From: Desulfobacula toluolica Tol2
GTDB taxonomy: Bacteria > Desulfobacterota > Desulfobacteria > Desulfobacterales > Desulfobacteraceae
Length of the DNA: 64,000 bases
Assembly (NCBI RefSeq): GCF_000307105.1
Contig: NC_018645.1
Span: 3,123,501-3,187,500 of the forward strand
Direction: 5' to 3'
Shown: positions 9,902-18,813 of the stretch, one piece after another
How the letters are laid out: the number at the start of each line of letters is the position of its first letter
Numbering within the stretch: the stretch's first letter is position 1
Position numbers and translations under genes: made by a program
Notes under the pieces: generated by a model
What the model was told of the DNA's origin: nothing
Databases searched by the model: none
The model's input: only the letters and a program-made list of their open reading frames with translations

Positions 9902-10157
9902 TTTATCGTCTCAATCATTAAATTACTTTTTTGATGCTGAAACTATTTTTCAGCAACAGCATCTGTTTCTTAAATTTCAGTCTACTTATCATTTTAGCCG
10001 TCAATAATCCATCCAAAAAAGCCCCGAAGGCATGATCTTCACCAATCTTATGACACTCTTTGTGCTTTATAAGCACAATAACATCAAGAAAATCTGAACG
10101 ATCCTTGAAATATAAATTTAACACATTGGCGGTTATTTAATTTCATGAACCCAATCG

Positions 10158-12719
10158 TTACTCGGCATTTGTCAAAAGCTTGACCGGCTTTGAGTTCATG
10201 ACCTTGCGGGAGGCTGCAAAGCCCGCACCCATGCAGATGCAGGTGGTCAACACCAAAATCAAAAAGGAAAGGATCAGGTTGACCTTCCAGAGACTGTCAA
10301 AAAAATACCAGGAAACAGCCCATGAAAAAACATAACTCAACAGGATGGCAAATAAGGCTGCGGTAAATCCAATAAAACCGAATTCCAGCAGGGTGATGGC
10401 CTGGATGGCCTTAAAATCAGATCCCAGCACTTTTAACAGATTGATTTGATTTTCATTTTTCCGGGCCTGGTGGCGGGCAATGGAAAAAATAGAAACCAGG
10501 CCCGCAGCAATGGCCAGCCAGGCCATAAACCGGATGGACAAAGAGAGCTTGTCCGTTATATCCAGCAGGGTCGTGGCCATTTGTGTCACATCAATGACGG
10601 AAACATTGGGGAAGACATCGACAATTTTATTTTTCAGGTCTTGTCTTTTTGCCGGCGGCACTTGAGAGACAGCTGCCAGAAAAGTTTTGGGGGCAGCGTT
10701 CAAAACTCCGTCCTGGAAGAGCAGGAAAAAATTGGGCAAAAAACTGTTCCATCGAACCTTTCTTAAGTTTTTAACGCGTCCTTGAAGGGGAATTCCCTGG
10801 ATTTCAAAACCCAGCAGATCCCCTATTTCAATATCATATCGCCGGGCAAAAGAGTTTTCAACAGAGACTTCAAACGGGGTTTGCGATTCAAACTCCCAGG
10901 GGATTTTTGACAAAGGAAGTCCCTGGACAATGGTTTCCGACACATCCAGATCCGGACGATAGGAGAAATTAAACTCCAGTCTCCGGCCACGCCCCCGGTA
11001 TCCGGAACCCGACGGCCTGGTTTCACCATAAAAGGACTCCTGGTTTTTTGTCAGAATTCGTCCACGGACCATGGGGGATAAATTGACAAGTTTGGCATCC
11101 TGGTTCCTGATAAATTCCATAAAAGGCATTTTTTGTTCATCCTGAATATCCACCAGGAAAAAAACCGGAATTTTCAAGCCTTCCGGCCTGACAATTTCGT
11201 TTTGCAGTCCTTTTTGAACCTGGGGGATAAGGGATATTAAAAAAGCGCCCATGGCAATGGTGACAAAACAGGACAAAGAGGCCCACTTGTTTCGAAAAAG
11301 GTTCCGAAAGGCGATTTTTACCATAGGATAACGGGTGTTGGAAAGATGTTTGCAGCCTGAAAACAAAAGCCTTCCCAAGGCGGATAAAAATGCCAGGGCC
11401 AGGACAAACCCAACCACAAAAATGCTACCGTTTTTAACGGAACCGGCTGCAAAAACAGAGATCAGTAAAAACGCTGCCAGTCCGGGTAAAACACTTGCTA
11501 TCCTTAGCAGCAGATTAACGGAATTTTTTGTGGCTGTCATATGGGTTCCACCAAGCAGCATCAGTGGTTTTACACCAAAGATGCGAACAAAAACCGGCAG
11601 ACAGAAAATCAGGCTGCCCGTCATCCCCAGACCCAGGGCCAGAAGAATGGTGTTAAAATCCGTTGCAAGCCTCACCTTATCCGGGATCAACCCCTGGAAA
11701 ATAACGGGAAATGCAGGAACCAGGAACAGGGAGACAAATATGGCCAGAACAGAGGCCAGGGTGCCCAGAACAAAGAGTTGAAAACTGATATACAGATAGA
11801 TTTCCCGGTGTCTCGCACCGATGCTCATCAAAATGGCGATCTCCCGCTGCTTCAGGTTCAAATACCCCCGGAACAGATAAGCTGTGGCAATGCCTGCCAG
11901 AAAAAGAGTCACCACACTGACCAGCCCCATATACCCGGTAAAATATCCGGTTAACCGGCCAAGCCTTTGATTGATATCACGGCTGTCATGGACATTCACC
12001 ATTGGTTGACCAGGATGGGCTCGGGCAAATTCCTGCCGAAGGGTTTGGGCCAATAAAGGGACATCCGCATCCCTGCCAAACCTGTAAAACCGGGAATACC
12101 TGATCCTGCTGCCGAATCGGATCAACCCGGTACCTTCCAATTGTTCAATCCCCATATAAATTTTGGGTGCCAGTTCAACAGCGGTCAAGGATTTGTCCGG
12201 GTCGGTGACAAAATAATCGTGAACCATAAACATTTTATCGCCCAGTTTAAAAGGGGTATTTTCATCAGTTTTATCCCGGATGCCAAGCGCATAGGCCGTG
12301 TCCCTGGTCATGAACACTCCGGGGGAGTTCTGGATACTTGCTTTCAGGGTTTGTTTTTCCAAAGAAAAGTCACCATACAGGGGATAGGCCGTATCAATCG
12401 CCATGACCTTTACCAGACGGGCGTTGGGTCCGGCCTTGACCATGGTATAAAAGCTGACCAGCCTGGCCAGGGTCTTGTTATTTTCAAACACCTTGTCCAC
12501 CAGCGCCAGATCCTCCGGGATCAAGGCCCGGTTGGAGGAGATCACCAGATCTGCCGTTAAGATCTCCTTTAAATTTTCATCCATATGTCGGTCCAGGGAT
12601 CTGCCAAAAGAATGAATGGCAATGAATCCTGCAAGCCCCAGAGACAAATTTAATATAAAAAAAAGAGCAAAACCCCTGTTTTTTATCAGCTCCCTTACCC
12701 CCATGCGTATCCAGAGCAT
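10158..12719 (-). CDS. ybbP: ABC transporter permease, FtsX/YbbP type
   Basis: 853 residues. An N-terminal TM helix (FALFFILNLSLGLAGF), a large extracytoplasmic MacB-like domain, FtsX core helices (about 270-390), a second periplasmic region and a second FtsX core near the C-terminus (about 730-845) give the two-FtsX architecture of YbbP-type permeases. Its ATG overlaps the ATPase stop by one base (TGATG), so the two are translationally coupled. With the ATPase and a TesA-like esterase this reproduces the conserved tesA-ybbA-ybbP neighbourhood. The transported substrate is unknown; an envelope lipid or lipoprotein role is inferred from family and neighbours. Confidence 0.85.
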   Translation of the reverse strand: MLWIRMGVRELIKNRGFALFFILNLSLGLAGFIAIHSFGRSLDRHMDENLKEILTADLVISSNRALIPEDLALVDKVFENNKTLARLVSFYTMVKAGPNARLVKVMAIDTAYPLYGDFSLEKQTLKASIQNSPGVFMTRDTAYALGIRDKTDENTPFKLGDKMFMVHDYFVTDPDKSLTAVELAPKIYMGIEQLEGTGLIRFGSRIRYSRFYRFGRDADVPLLAQTLRQEFARAHPGQPMVNVHDSRDINQRLGRLTGYFTGYMGLVSVVTLFLAGIATAYLFRGYLNLKQREIAILMSIGARHREIYLYISFQLFVLGTLASVLAIFVSLFLVPAFPVIFQGLIPDKVRLATDFNTILLALGLGMTGSLIFCLPVFVRIFGVKPLMLLGGTHMTATKNSVNLLLRIASVLPGLAAFLLISVFAAGSVKNGSIFVVGFVLALAFLSALGRLLFSGCKHLSNTRYPMVKIAFRNLFRNKWASLSCFVTIAMGAFLISLIPQVQKGLQNEIVRPEGLKIPVFFLVDIQDEQKMPFMEFIRNQDAKLVNLSPMVRGRILTKNQESFYGETRPSGSGYRGRGRRLEFNFSYRPDLDVSETIVQGLPLSKIPWEFESQTPFEVSVENSFARRYDIEIGDLLGFEIQGIPLQGRVKNLRKVRWNSFLPNFFLLFQDGVLNAAPKTFLAAVSQVPPAKRQDLKNKIVDVFPNVSVIDVTQMATTLLDITDKLSLSIRFMAWLAIAAGLVSIFSIARHQARKNENQINLLKVLGSDFKAIQAITLLEFGFIGFTAALFAILLSYVFSWAVSWYFFDSLWKVNLILSFLILVLTTCICMGAGFAASRKVMNSKPVKLLTNAE

Positions 12720-13381
12720 CAGGCCAGCCTCCCCTGCTCAAGCTTCCTGATTTTTTGGCATTGGCCGGCCAGATCTGAATTGTGGGTCACCATGATCATG
12801 GTTTTATTTTCTTTTTCCACCAGGTCAAACAGGAGACCGGCAATTTTATCCCCGGTCTTGATATCCAGGTTGCCGGTGGGTTCGTCTGCCAGCAGCAGGG
12901 CGGGTTTGATAATCAAAGCCCTTGCAATGGCAACCCTCTGGCACTCTCCGCCGCTGAGCTGTCCGGGCAGATGATGTTGACGATCCTGCAAGCCTACCTT
13001 TTCCAGCATAACATCTACCCGCTCCGTAATCTGCTGCTGTTTGAGAATCTCCAACGGCAGGCTGATATTTTCACGGGCAGACAGATGGGGCATTAAATGA
13101 AACTGCTGAAAAATGATCCCTATCTTCATGGCCCGGTAACGGGAAAGCCTATCCTCCTTCATTACGCACAGATCCTCGCCTTCCAAAAGAATCCGGCCGT
13201 GATCCGGGCTGTCCAGTCCTGCGATCAGTGAGAGCAGCGTGGTTTTCCCGCTGCCGGACTCTCCGGTTACAGCGTTGGTTTCCCCGGTGCCGAGGGTGAA
13301 ACTGACCTTTTTTAACACCTCAATCGCACCGGATCTGGGCTGGTGAAAGGATTTACAGATATTTTCAAGTTCCAGAATCAT
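12719..13381 (-). CDS. ybbA: ABC transporter ATP-binding protein, YbbA/LolD type
   Basis: 220 residues. Walker A is GESGSGKTT, the Q-loop lies in FQQFHLMPHLSARENI, the signature is LSGGECQRVAIARAL, Walker B is ALLLADEPTGNLD, and the H-loop is MVTHN. This is the LolD/MacB/YbbA subfamily that pairs with FtsX-type permeases. It lies between the esterase and permease genes, all on the minus strand. 'GETNAVTGESG' replaces the more usual GE.vAI.G.SG, a small deviation before Walker A. Confidence 0.9.
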   Translation of the reverse strand: MILELENICKSFHQPRSGAIEVLKKVSFTLGTGETNAVTGESGSGKTTLLSLIAGLDSPDHGRILLEGEDLCVMKEDRLSRYRAMKIGIIFQQFHLMPHLSARENISLPLEILKQQQITERVDVMLEKVGLQDRQHHLPGQLSGGECQRVAIARALIIKPALLLADEPTGNLDIKTGDKIAGLLFDLVEKENKTMIMVTHNSDLAGQCQKIRKLEQGRLA

Positions 13382-13428
13382 AATTGCTCCAAATTCATAA
13401 TTGCTCAGGTATCATAATTATTTCAAAC

Positions 13429-14073
13429 TCATAATTGCTTCAGGATGCAGTCAAATACAGTGGCTGCAATAATCTTGTGACCTTTTGCATTGGGGTGGAT
13501 ACCATCTGCCTGGTTCAGGGAAGCGATGCCTGCCACATCTTTTAATAAAAAAGGAATAAAGGGCAAATCGTGTTTTTGTGCAAGGGATGCAAAGACCGCT
13601 TCAAAGGCTTTGGCATATTCCGGTCCATAGTTGGGTGGAAGCTTCATGCCTGCCAGGATCACACGAAGTCTCTTTTCTTTTGCCAGGACAATGGTTTTAT
13701 CCAGATTCTGGGTCATCTGCACGGTAGACAGACCCCGGAGTCCGTCATTGGCCCCCAGCGCCAGGACAAGAATATCCGGCTTTATCCTGAGAAACCATTT
13801 GAGCCGGGACACTGCCCCTGCTGTTGTGGAGCCGCTGATGCTGCCGTTTATAAGACTGACATTGTCAAATCCTTTGAGTTTTAGCCTGTCGCGGATCAAG
13901 GCGGGAAAAGCCTGTTGTGGTTCCACTCCAAGCCCTGCGCTAAGAGAATCTCCAAGGATCAGAATCTTCACACTGCCCTCCCCTGCAAACAATTGAGGCA
14001 CAAATCCAGGCCATGGTAAAGACATGCCTACCGGCAAAAGCAATAATAAAAACAGAAAAACGCATTTTTTCAT
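13429..14073 (-). CDS. tesA: TesA-like SGNH arylesterase/lysophospholipase, exported
   Basis: 214 residues. A signal peptide (MKKCVFLFLLLLLPVGMSLP) is followed by SGNH blocks: GDSLSAG with Ser43, Gly in NGSISGSTT, GANDG (Asn), and DGIHPNAKGH with Asp190 and His193 of the catalytic triad. The family includes periplasmic TesA, a thioesterase/protease/lysophospholipase. It is first in the minus-strand operon with the ABC ATPase and permease, the usual arrangement. A divergent gap of 184 bp separates it from the EamA transporter. Confidence 0.88.
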   Translation of the reverse strand: MKKCVFLFLLLLLPVGMSLPWPGFVPQLFAGEGSVKILILGDSLSAGLGVEPQQAFPALIRDRLKLKGFDNVSLINGSISGSTTAGAVSRLKWFLRIKPDILVLALGANDGLRGLSTVQMTQNLDKTIVLAKEKRLRVILAGMKLPPNYGPEYAKAFEAVFASLAQKHDLPFIPFLLKDVAGIASLNQADGIHPNAKGHKIIAATVFDCILKQL

Positions 14074-14257
14074 AAAATTTAAGGTCCTTGGCTTTCTATA
14101 ATTTTAACTGTCTGTTGAATAATATGGTTCTTTAAAGCAAATGTGTAAACCCTTTGCAATAATTTTAAATGAGTTGATTGCACTTGGTTTAATTCCGGTC
14201 TATATTCCCAAGCATGTCTGATAAAAATAAAAACATATTAACCTTAAGGCTTCACAC

Positions 14258-15118
14258 ATGATCTCCTGGTACTTTTTTGCCCTGCTTGCACTGCTGCTGA
14301 TGGGCATTCAGCGTTTTTTTTATAAGGTAGCGGCAGAAAAAAAATATCCCACCGAATGGGTAACCTTTTCTTTCATGGCCACGGTAACTTTGTTGAGTAC
14401 GGGAGTATACTTTTTCCAGCAGCACCATGAACTCAATATCATCTGGTTGATGACCATGTCTCTGATCAACAGCGCATCTTTTCTTGTGGCAACCGTGTCC
14501 CACATTGAAGCGCTCAAATATATCCCGGCAAACATAGCTTACAGCATCATCCGGTTAAACGTGGTGGTGGTGGCCGGTTTTTCCATTTTCTATTTCAAAG
14601 AACAAATTTCCCTGTTCCAGGGTATAGGACTGCTGGTTGCCGTTGCCGCCATGATCGTGCTGACGATACAGATGAGAGAAAACACGAAAAAAACAAAACA
14701 GGGACGGCGGGGAGCCGTATTTATCTTGCTGGCACTGCTGTGCGGTGCCACGGCAAGCATTTCATCCAAATTTGCAGCCATGCATGTGGACAAACTTGCC
14801 TTTATAGCCTTGTCATATCTTATGGGAATGATCGGGTCTTTGGGAATTACCAGGGCCTTGTCCTATGACAAGGCCAAGAAAAAACGCTCGGCCGCAATGG
14901 GCCTTGGCGTTGTCATGGGCGGGTTTAATTTTGCAGGGTTTTATGCATTTTTATACGCCCTGGAATGCGGCCCCCTGTCGCTTGTTGCCGCCATTGTGGG
15001 TATGCATTTTGTTATCGCCATTGTACTGTCCGCCATCATTTATCGTGAAAATATAAAACCGGCCGGGCTTGTTGGAATTTTTTTAACTGTCATATCGATT
15101 ATTTTGATTCGCATTTGA
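14258..15118 (+). CDS. EamA/DMT-family transporter
   Basis: 286 residues with about ten hydrophobic helices in two EamA repeats (about 1-135 and 150-286), the second separated by a basic loop (RENTKKTKQGRRG). Typical motifs include IPANIAYSIIRLNVVVVAGF near the end of the first repeat and VAAIVGMHFVIAIVLSAII near the end of the second. These inner-membrane carriers export metabolites or amino acids; the substrate is not predictable. Start ATG at 14258. Confidence 0.85.
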   Translation: MISWYFFALLALLLMGIQRFFYKVAAEKKYPTEWVTFSFMATVTLLSTGVYFFQQHHELNIIWLMTMSLINSASFLVATVSHIEALKYIPANIAYSIIRLNVVVVAGFSIFYFKEQISLFQGIGLLVAVAAMIVLTIQMRENTKKTKQGRRGAVFILLALLCGATASISSKFAAMHVDKLAFIALSYLMGMIGSLGITRALSYDKAKKKRSAAMGLGVVMGGFNFAGFYAFLYALECGPLSLVAAIVGMHFVIAIVLSAIIYRENIKPAGLVGIFLTVISIILIRI

Positions 15119-15173
15119 TTTCATGGTATTTTAACAAATTACAACAACCGTATAAAGCAGGTATTGCCATAAC

Positions 15174-15947
15174 ATGGACCACGACATCCCGGATAATTTT
15201 AAAAAAACACATACAGCACCAAAACAAGGCAAAGAAAATATTGACACAAACGCCCTGTACAAGCAGATTCAGGAAGAGAAGGATCAGATCCTCATAAAAA
15301 AAATCAGGAAAATTATTAAAGATAAAGAGAAGAAACCGGAGGAAAAAAAGCCGGTCCGACAGTCATACAAGTTATGGTTGCCTCTTCTTTGCGCAGGGTT
15401 GATTATGGCCGGCCTGATGATTTTCAGAGAACCGCCGGCAACAATTGTGTTAAATAATCCAGAGCCAACATATAGGTCAGAACCAACATTCAGGTCAAAA
15501 AAAGTCTCAGAAAATACTTTTGTAACCAAAACCACCCCTGTTTTGAAAAAATTTACCTACCAAAATGAAATAACTGATACTGAAGTAAGTGACACTGAAC
15601 AAAGCCATATAACTTCCGGCATTCAAATTCATGAAATAGTATCCTGCAGCAGCGTCAGCCAAAAGCAATATGTCTGTGCCAAAACAGTTTTTTCTCTCAA
15701 AGAAGAGTCAATACCGGTAGTTTGGATGACCGTACTGGCAGACAACCCTCCTTTCACCCTGACCCATGTCTATTATATCAACGGACGCCGGTATTGCGAA
15801 GTTCCCCTCAGCATACGCTATCACCGCATGCGCACATGGAGCAATGTCACCTTGAACCGTCCTGAGCATGTTGGGAAATGGAGGGTTGAAGTGATTACCG
15901 AAAACGGTGAAAAACTCAAACACATAGATTTTACAGTTGTAGAATAG
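15174..15947 (+). CDS. Membrane-anchored DUF2914 protein
   Basis: 257 residues. A charged N-terminal half with Lys/Glu-rich coiled-coil-like sequence (about 25-60), one TM helix (LWLPLLCAGLIMAGLMIF, about 67-84), a low-complexity linker, and a C-terminal DUF2914 domain (about 150-257) with HVYYINGRRYCEVPLSI, the RTWSNV-type block and GKWRVEV. Topology is probably N-in with DUF2914 in the periplasm. The function of DUF2914 is not established. It lies 55 bp after the EamA gene on the same strand. Confidence 0.75.
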   Translation: MDHDIPDNFKKTHTAPKQGKENIDTNALYKQIQEEKDQILIKKIRKIIKDKEKKPEEKKPVRQSYKLWLPLLCAGLIMAGLMIFREPPATIVLNNPEPTYRSEPTFRSKKVSENTFVTKTTPVLKKFTYQNEITDTEVSDTEQSHITSGIQIHEIVSCSSVSQKQYVCAKTVFSLKEESIPVVWMTVLADNPPFTLTHVYYINGRRYCEVPLSIRYHRMRTWSNVTLNRPEHVGKWRVEVITENGEKLKHIDFTVVE

Positions 15948-16048
15948 AACCGCTGATAACCCTGTAGCAGTGCATGCCTCAATGTGGTATGATGTCAGAA
16001 TAAAATACTGTTGAAATCAAAATTATCATCAAAGGAGAGATAACACCA

Positions 16049-16546
16049 ATGTCAGACATTAAAACCGAATACGGATGGGATGCATCTATGGGGATCTCCC
16101 TGTACGATAAAATCCGCCAGGATATGAAAAAGGCCATGGTTAAAAAAGATACCGCTGTTAGGGACACCATGCGGCTCATCATGGGATCTTTTCCCAGCCT
16201 CACCGTCTCCATTACCCTGGAGAGCGGTAAAAAAACCACCCGGGTCAAGAAGCCTGAAGAGATCACCGATGACGACCTCCTTAATATTATACGCAAATTT
16301 GTCAAATCCGAAAAAACCGTACTTGAGCTTAAAAAAGAAACCACCTCAGACTACCTGGAACTGCTGAACTTATATCTTCCTCAAATGGCCACGTCCGAGG
16401 AGATCAAGCAGTGGATACTGGATAATGTCGACCTCTCCGGGTACAAGAGTCCCATGCAGGCCATGGGAAACGTTATGAAGCATTTTGGAAAACTTGCTGA
16501 CGGCAACCAGGTAAAAGAGGTTCTCAAAAACATGAAGTCTTCCTGA
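16049..16546 (+). CDS. GatB/YqeY domain-containing protein
   Basis: 165 residues matching the stand-alone YqeY family: SLYDKIRQDMKKAMVKKDTAVRDTMRLI, an insert, then IRKFVKSEKTVLELK and the C-terminal YLPQMATSEEIKQWI...GNVMKHFGKLADGNQVKEVL block related to the tail of GatB. It is a small all-helical cytosolic protein, possibly tRNA-binding. AAAGGAGAG precedes the ATG at 16049 by a usual distance. The N-terminal 15 residues are not conserved. Confidence 0.88.
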   Translation: MSDIKTEYGWDASMGISLYDKIRQDMKKAMVKKDTAVRDTMRLIMGSFPSLTVSITLESGKKTTRVKKPEEITDDDLLNIIRKFVKSEKTVLELKKETTSDYLELLNLYLPQMATSEEIKQWILDNVDLSGYKSPMQAMGNVMKHFGKLADGNQVKEVLKNMKSS

Positions 16547-16567
16547 CAAACAATGTTCTATCCAAGC

Positions 16568-16603
16568 AAAACCCGGTTGAAAAAACGATCGGGTTTTGCT
16601 ATC
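16568..16603 (+). terminator. Intrinsic terminator after YqeY
   Basis: AAAACCCG (16568-16575) pairs with CGGGTTTT (16590-16597) around a 14-nt loop. The T-run is within the 3' arm, just after the YqeY stop at 16546. Confidence 0.75.
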
Positions 16604-16656
16604 TGAAAACCTATAGAAAATCTGCTTAAACGTTGAGATTATAATGGAATATTACA

Positions 16657-17772
16657 ATGCACACGGAAAAAATTGATACCATAATTATTGGAGGAGGTCT
16701 CAGCGGTATCTATGCCGCCTGTCTGCTGGCCAAAAAAAACAAATCTTTTATACTTCTTGAGGCCCGTGAGCGAGTTGGCGGCAGGATTTTAAGCACAGAA
16801 CATCAAGGATTTTTTTCCGATCTCGGCCCTTCCTGGTACTGGCCCTCAATAAACCCGAAAATCGTTCACCTTATTCAAGTTCTGGGTCTCAAGAGCTATC
16901 GCCAGTTTGAAGAGGGTATGGGCAGGTTTCAAACTCCCGATGGAACCGTCAGGACAGTCAGAGGTTATGACATGTCTCCCCCCTGCCGGCGAATTTCCGG
17001 CGGCATGATGGCACTTATCACAAAACTCTGTGAAAATATTCCTGAAAATGCCATCCAGCTCAATCACCCGGTCTGTGAAATCAAAAAACATTCCTCAGGT
17101 GCCGTTGTCAGCGTTGGCGAACTGGAAAAAGAATCCAAGGCCAGGTTTAATGCCAAAAATATAATCCTCGCCCTGCCCCCACGCCTTGCCGCTGCCACCA
17201 TCCTCTTTACCCCTGACCTGTCTCATGATTTGACCCAGGCAATGCTGAAAATGGGTACATGGATGGCGGGCCAGGCGAAATTCTGCGCCCTGTATGAAGA
17301 ACCGTATTGGCGGCAAACCGGCTTGTCTGGCCAGGCATTCAGCCAGACAGGTCCGCTGGGCGAAATTCATGACGGGTCCAACGACAATCAGGGCCCTTAT
17401 GGATTGACCGGATTTATAAGCATTCCGGCGGCACAACGCAATCATCCACAAAGCCTTACATCTGCAATTCTTTCCCAACTTGCAGCCATTTACGGCAAAC
17501 CGGCAGATCAACCGATGGCAGTATACTACCAGGACTGGGCCCGCGAACGATTCACTGCCACCCAGTTCGACCAGCCGCCGATGCATGAACACCCTCTTTA
17601 TCATCCCCCGGCAGGTAAAACCTCCATCTGGGACGGCATCATCCAGTTTGCCGGTACGGAAACCGACACCCGGTACGGCGGTTATCTTGAAGGCGCTCTG
17701 GCCGCTGCCGAACGGGCGGTAACGAAATTGCAACAATTCAGCTCTGCAACAAACTGTTTTGGGTTGACATGA
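16657..17772 (+). CDS. Flavin-dependent amine oxidase family protein
   Basis: 371 residues. The N-terminal Rossmann fingerprint is TIIIGGGLSGIYAA (residues 8-21), with an acidic residue at the end of strand 2 in LLEARERVGGRILS, the GG doublet typical of monoamine oxidases. The C-terminal FAD motif is IQFAGTETDTRYGGYLEGALAAAERA. At about 370 residues it is shorter than eukaryotic MAO (about 520), as expected for bacterial members without a membrane tail. It should oxidise an amine or act as a related desaturase; the substrate is unknown. Not obviously coupled to the downstream uptake operon, from which two regulatory structures separate it. Confidence 0.82.
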   Translation: MHTEKIDTIIIGGGLSGIYAACLLAKKNKSFILLEARERVGGRILSTEHQGFFSDLGPSWYWPSINPKIVHLIQVLGLKSYRQFEEGMGRFQTPDGTVRTVRGYDMSPPCRRISGGMMALITKLCENIPENAIQLNHPVCEIKKHSSGAVVSVGELEKESKARFNAKNIILALPPRLAAATILFTPDLSHDLTQAMLKMGTWMAGQAKFCALYEEPYWRQTGLSGQAFSQTGPLGEIHDGSNDNQGPYGLTGFISIPAAQRNHPQSLTSAILSQLAAIYGKPADQPMAVYYQDWARERFTATQFDQPPMHEHPLYHPPAGKTSIWDGIIQFAGTETDTRYGGYLEGALAAAERAVTKLQQFSSATNCFGLT

Positions 17773-17804
17773 TATTCCAACTATACTAAGAAAACAGGCA
17801 ATAA

Positions 17805-17838
17805 ACATCCAGAAGGGTGTTACATCCGGAAGGGTGTT
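17805..17838 (+). promoter_or_regulatory. Tandem 17-bp imperfect palindromes upstream of uptake operon
   Basis: ACATCCAGAAGGGTGTT (17805-17821) is followed directly by ACATCCGGAAGGGTGTT (17822-17838), one mismatch. Each unit is itself an imperfect palindrome (ACATCC-N4-GGGTGT). Placement just upstream of the attenuator-like hairpin and the methyltransferase gene suggests an operator for a dimeric regulator, but no regulator gene is adjacent. Confidence 0.4.
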
Positions 17839-17867
17839 GTAAAAAAATAATTTAAAAAAACAAAAAC

Positions 17868-17919
17868 AGGCCATGAAGGCCGGCAGAAGAAATCTGCCGT
17901 TCCTTTGTGGCCTTTTTTT
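17868..17919 (+). terminator. Terminator or attenuator before the methyltransferase gene
   Basis: AGGCCA (17868-17873) and CGGCAGA (17881-17887) pair with TCTGCCG (17893-17899) and TGTGGCCT (17906-17913), separated by an internal loop, and are followed by a T7 run (17913-17919). The T-run ends only two bases before the GGAG RBS of the next gene, so it may attenuate the operon as well as end the amine oxidase transcript. Confidence 0.65.
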
Positions 17920-17934
17920 ATGGAGAAAAACATT

Positions 17935-18813
17935 ATGAATTACAATGAAATAAACTGGAATGAGGCTTGGAAACATGAAATGGACCTCTGGCACAATTCG
18001 TCCGGAAAAAGCTGCAAGGATTTCTGGGCTGATAAAAAATCAGCTGCTGTTTATTCCAAAAAGCATATTGAGCATCACCAGGAACGGATTGATAAAACAA
18101 TCAAGGGCCTGCCCCTTACTCCAAAATCACGTGTGCTGGATATTGGTTCAGGTCCCGGCAGCCTTGCCCTTCCCATGGCCGGGATTGTCAACTCGGTCAC
18201 CACAATTGAACCCTCTGCCGGGATGAATGCGGTCATGAAAAATTTCATGGAAGAAAAAGGAATCGAAAATATCATCCCCATTGAAAAAACCTGGGAAGAT
18301 GTGAACCCGGATATGGAGCTTGACCCGCCCTATGATCTGGTGATGGCTTCCATGTCCCTTGGCATGAATGATATCAAGGCTGCCATCGAAAAAATGAACC
18401 AGGTCTGCTCGGGTGTTGTGGTACTGTTCTGGCATGCCGGTATCCCTGGCTGGGAAGATATGCCAAAGGCATTGTGGCCAAGGTTGTTTGAGAAGCAATA
18501 CCATGGCGGCCCCAAGAGTGACATTTTGTTCCAAGTTCTTTACCAGATGGGTATTTATCCGGAAGTTAAGGTCTTTTCCAACCATTTCCATGAATTTTTT
18601 CCTTCAATGGAAGATGCCATAGACTTTTATTGCAAACGGTTTGACCTAATCCGGACCGAACACCTCCCCCTTCTTGAATCCTATCTTGAGGAAAAATGTT
18701 TTAAAACAGAGGAAGGCTTTGTTCACGGATTTGAGCATGTTTCCATGAAGTTTTCATGGAAAATTGAAGGAATAAGCCATGAAAAAGCTGCATACCATAA
18801 AAAAGCGGTATAA
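17935..18813 (+). CDS. Class I SAM-dependent methyltransferase, operon gene 1
   Basis: 292 residues from the ATG at 17935 (MNYNEINWNEAW), chosen because GGAG lies 9 nt upstream; an in-frame ATG at 17920 sits inside the T-run and is unlikely. SAM motif I is VLDIGSGPGSLALPMA (about residue 67), with an acidic motif II in TTIEPSAGM. The C-terminal half (GIPGWEDMPKALWPRLF, FFPSMEDAIDFY) is unlike common small-molecule methyltransferases and gives no substrate. Next gene begins before this one ends if its first ATG is used. The methyltransferase/binding protein/methyltransferase/TonB order suggests a role with an imported ligand. Confidence 0.75.
   Translation: MNYNEINWNEAWKHEMDLWHNSSGKSCKDFWADKKSAAVYSKKHIEHHQERIDKTIKGLPLTPKSRVLDIGSGPGSLALPMAGIVNSVTTIEPSAGMNAVMKNFMEEKGIENIIPIEKTWEDVNPDMELDPPYDLVMASMSLGMNDIKAAIEKMNQVCSGVVVLFWHAGIPGWEDMPKALWPRLFEKQYHGGPKSDILFQVLYQMGIYPEVKVFSNHFHEFFPSMEDAIDFYCKRFDLIRTEHLPLLESYLEEKCFKTEEGFVHGFEHVSMKFSWKIEGISHEKAAYHKKAV

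Noticed and set aside
9918-10124. 68-codon minus-strand frame between the phosphatidyltransferase and permease genes
   Set aside because: GTG start, no RBS, no recognisable sequence; not supported as a gene.
17095-17994. Long minus-strand open frame (299 codons) opposite the amine oxidase gene
   Set aside because: It has no domain signature and overlaps a clearly conserved FAD enzyme on the other strand; composition is that of an antisense shadow.
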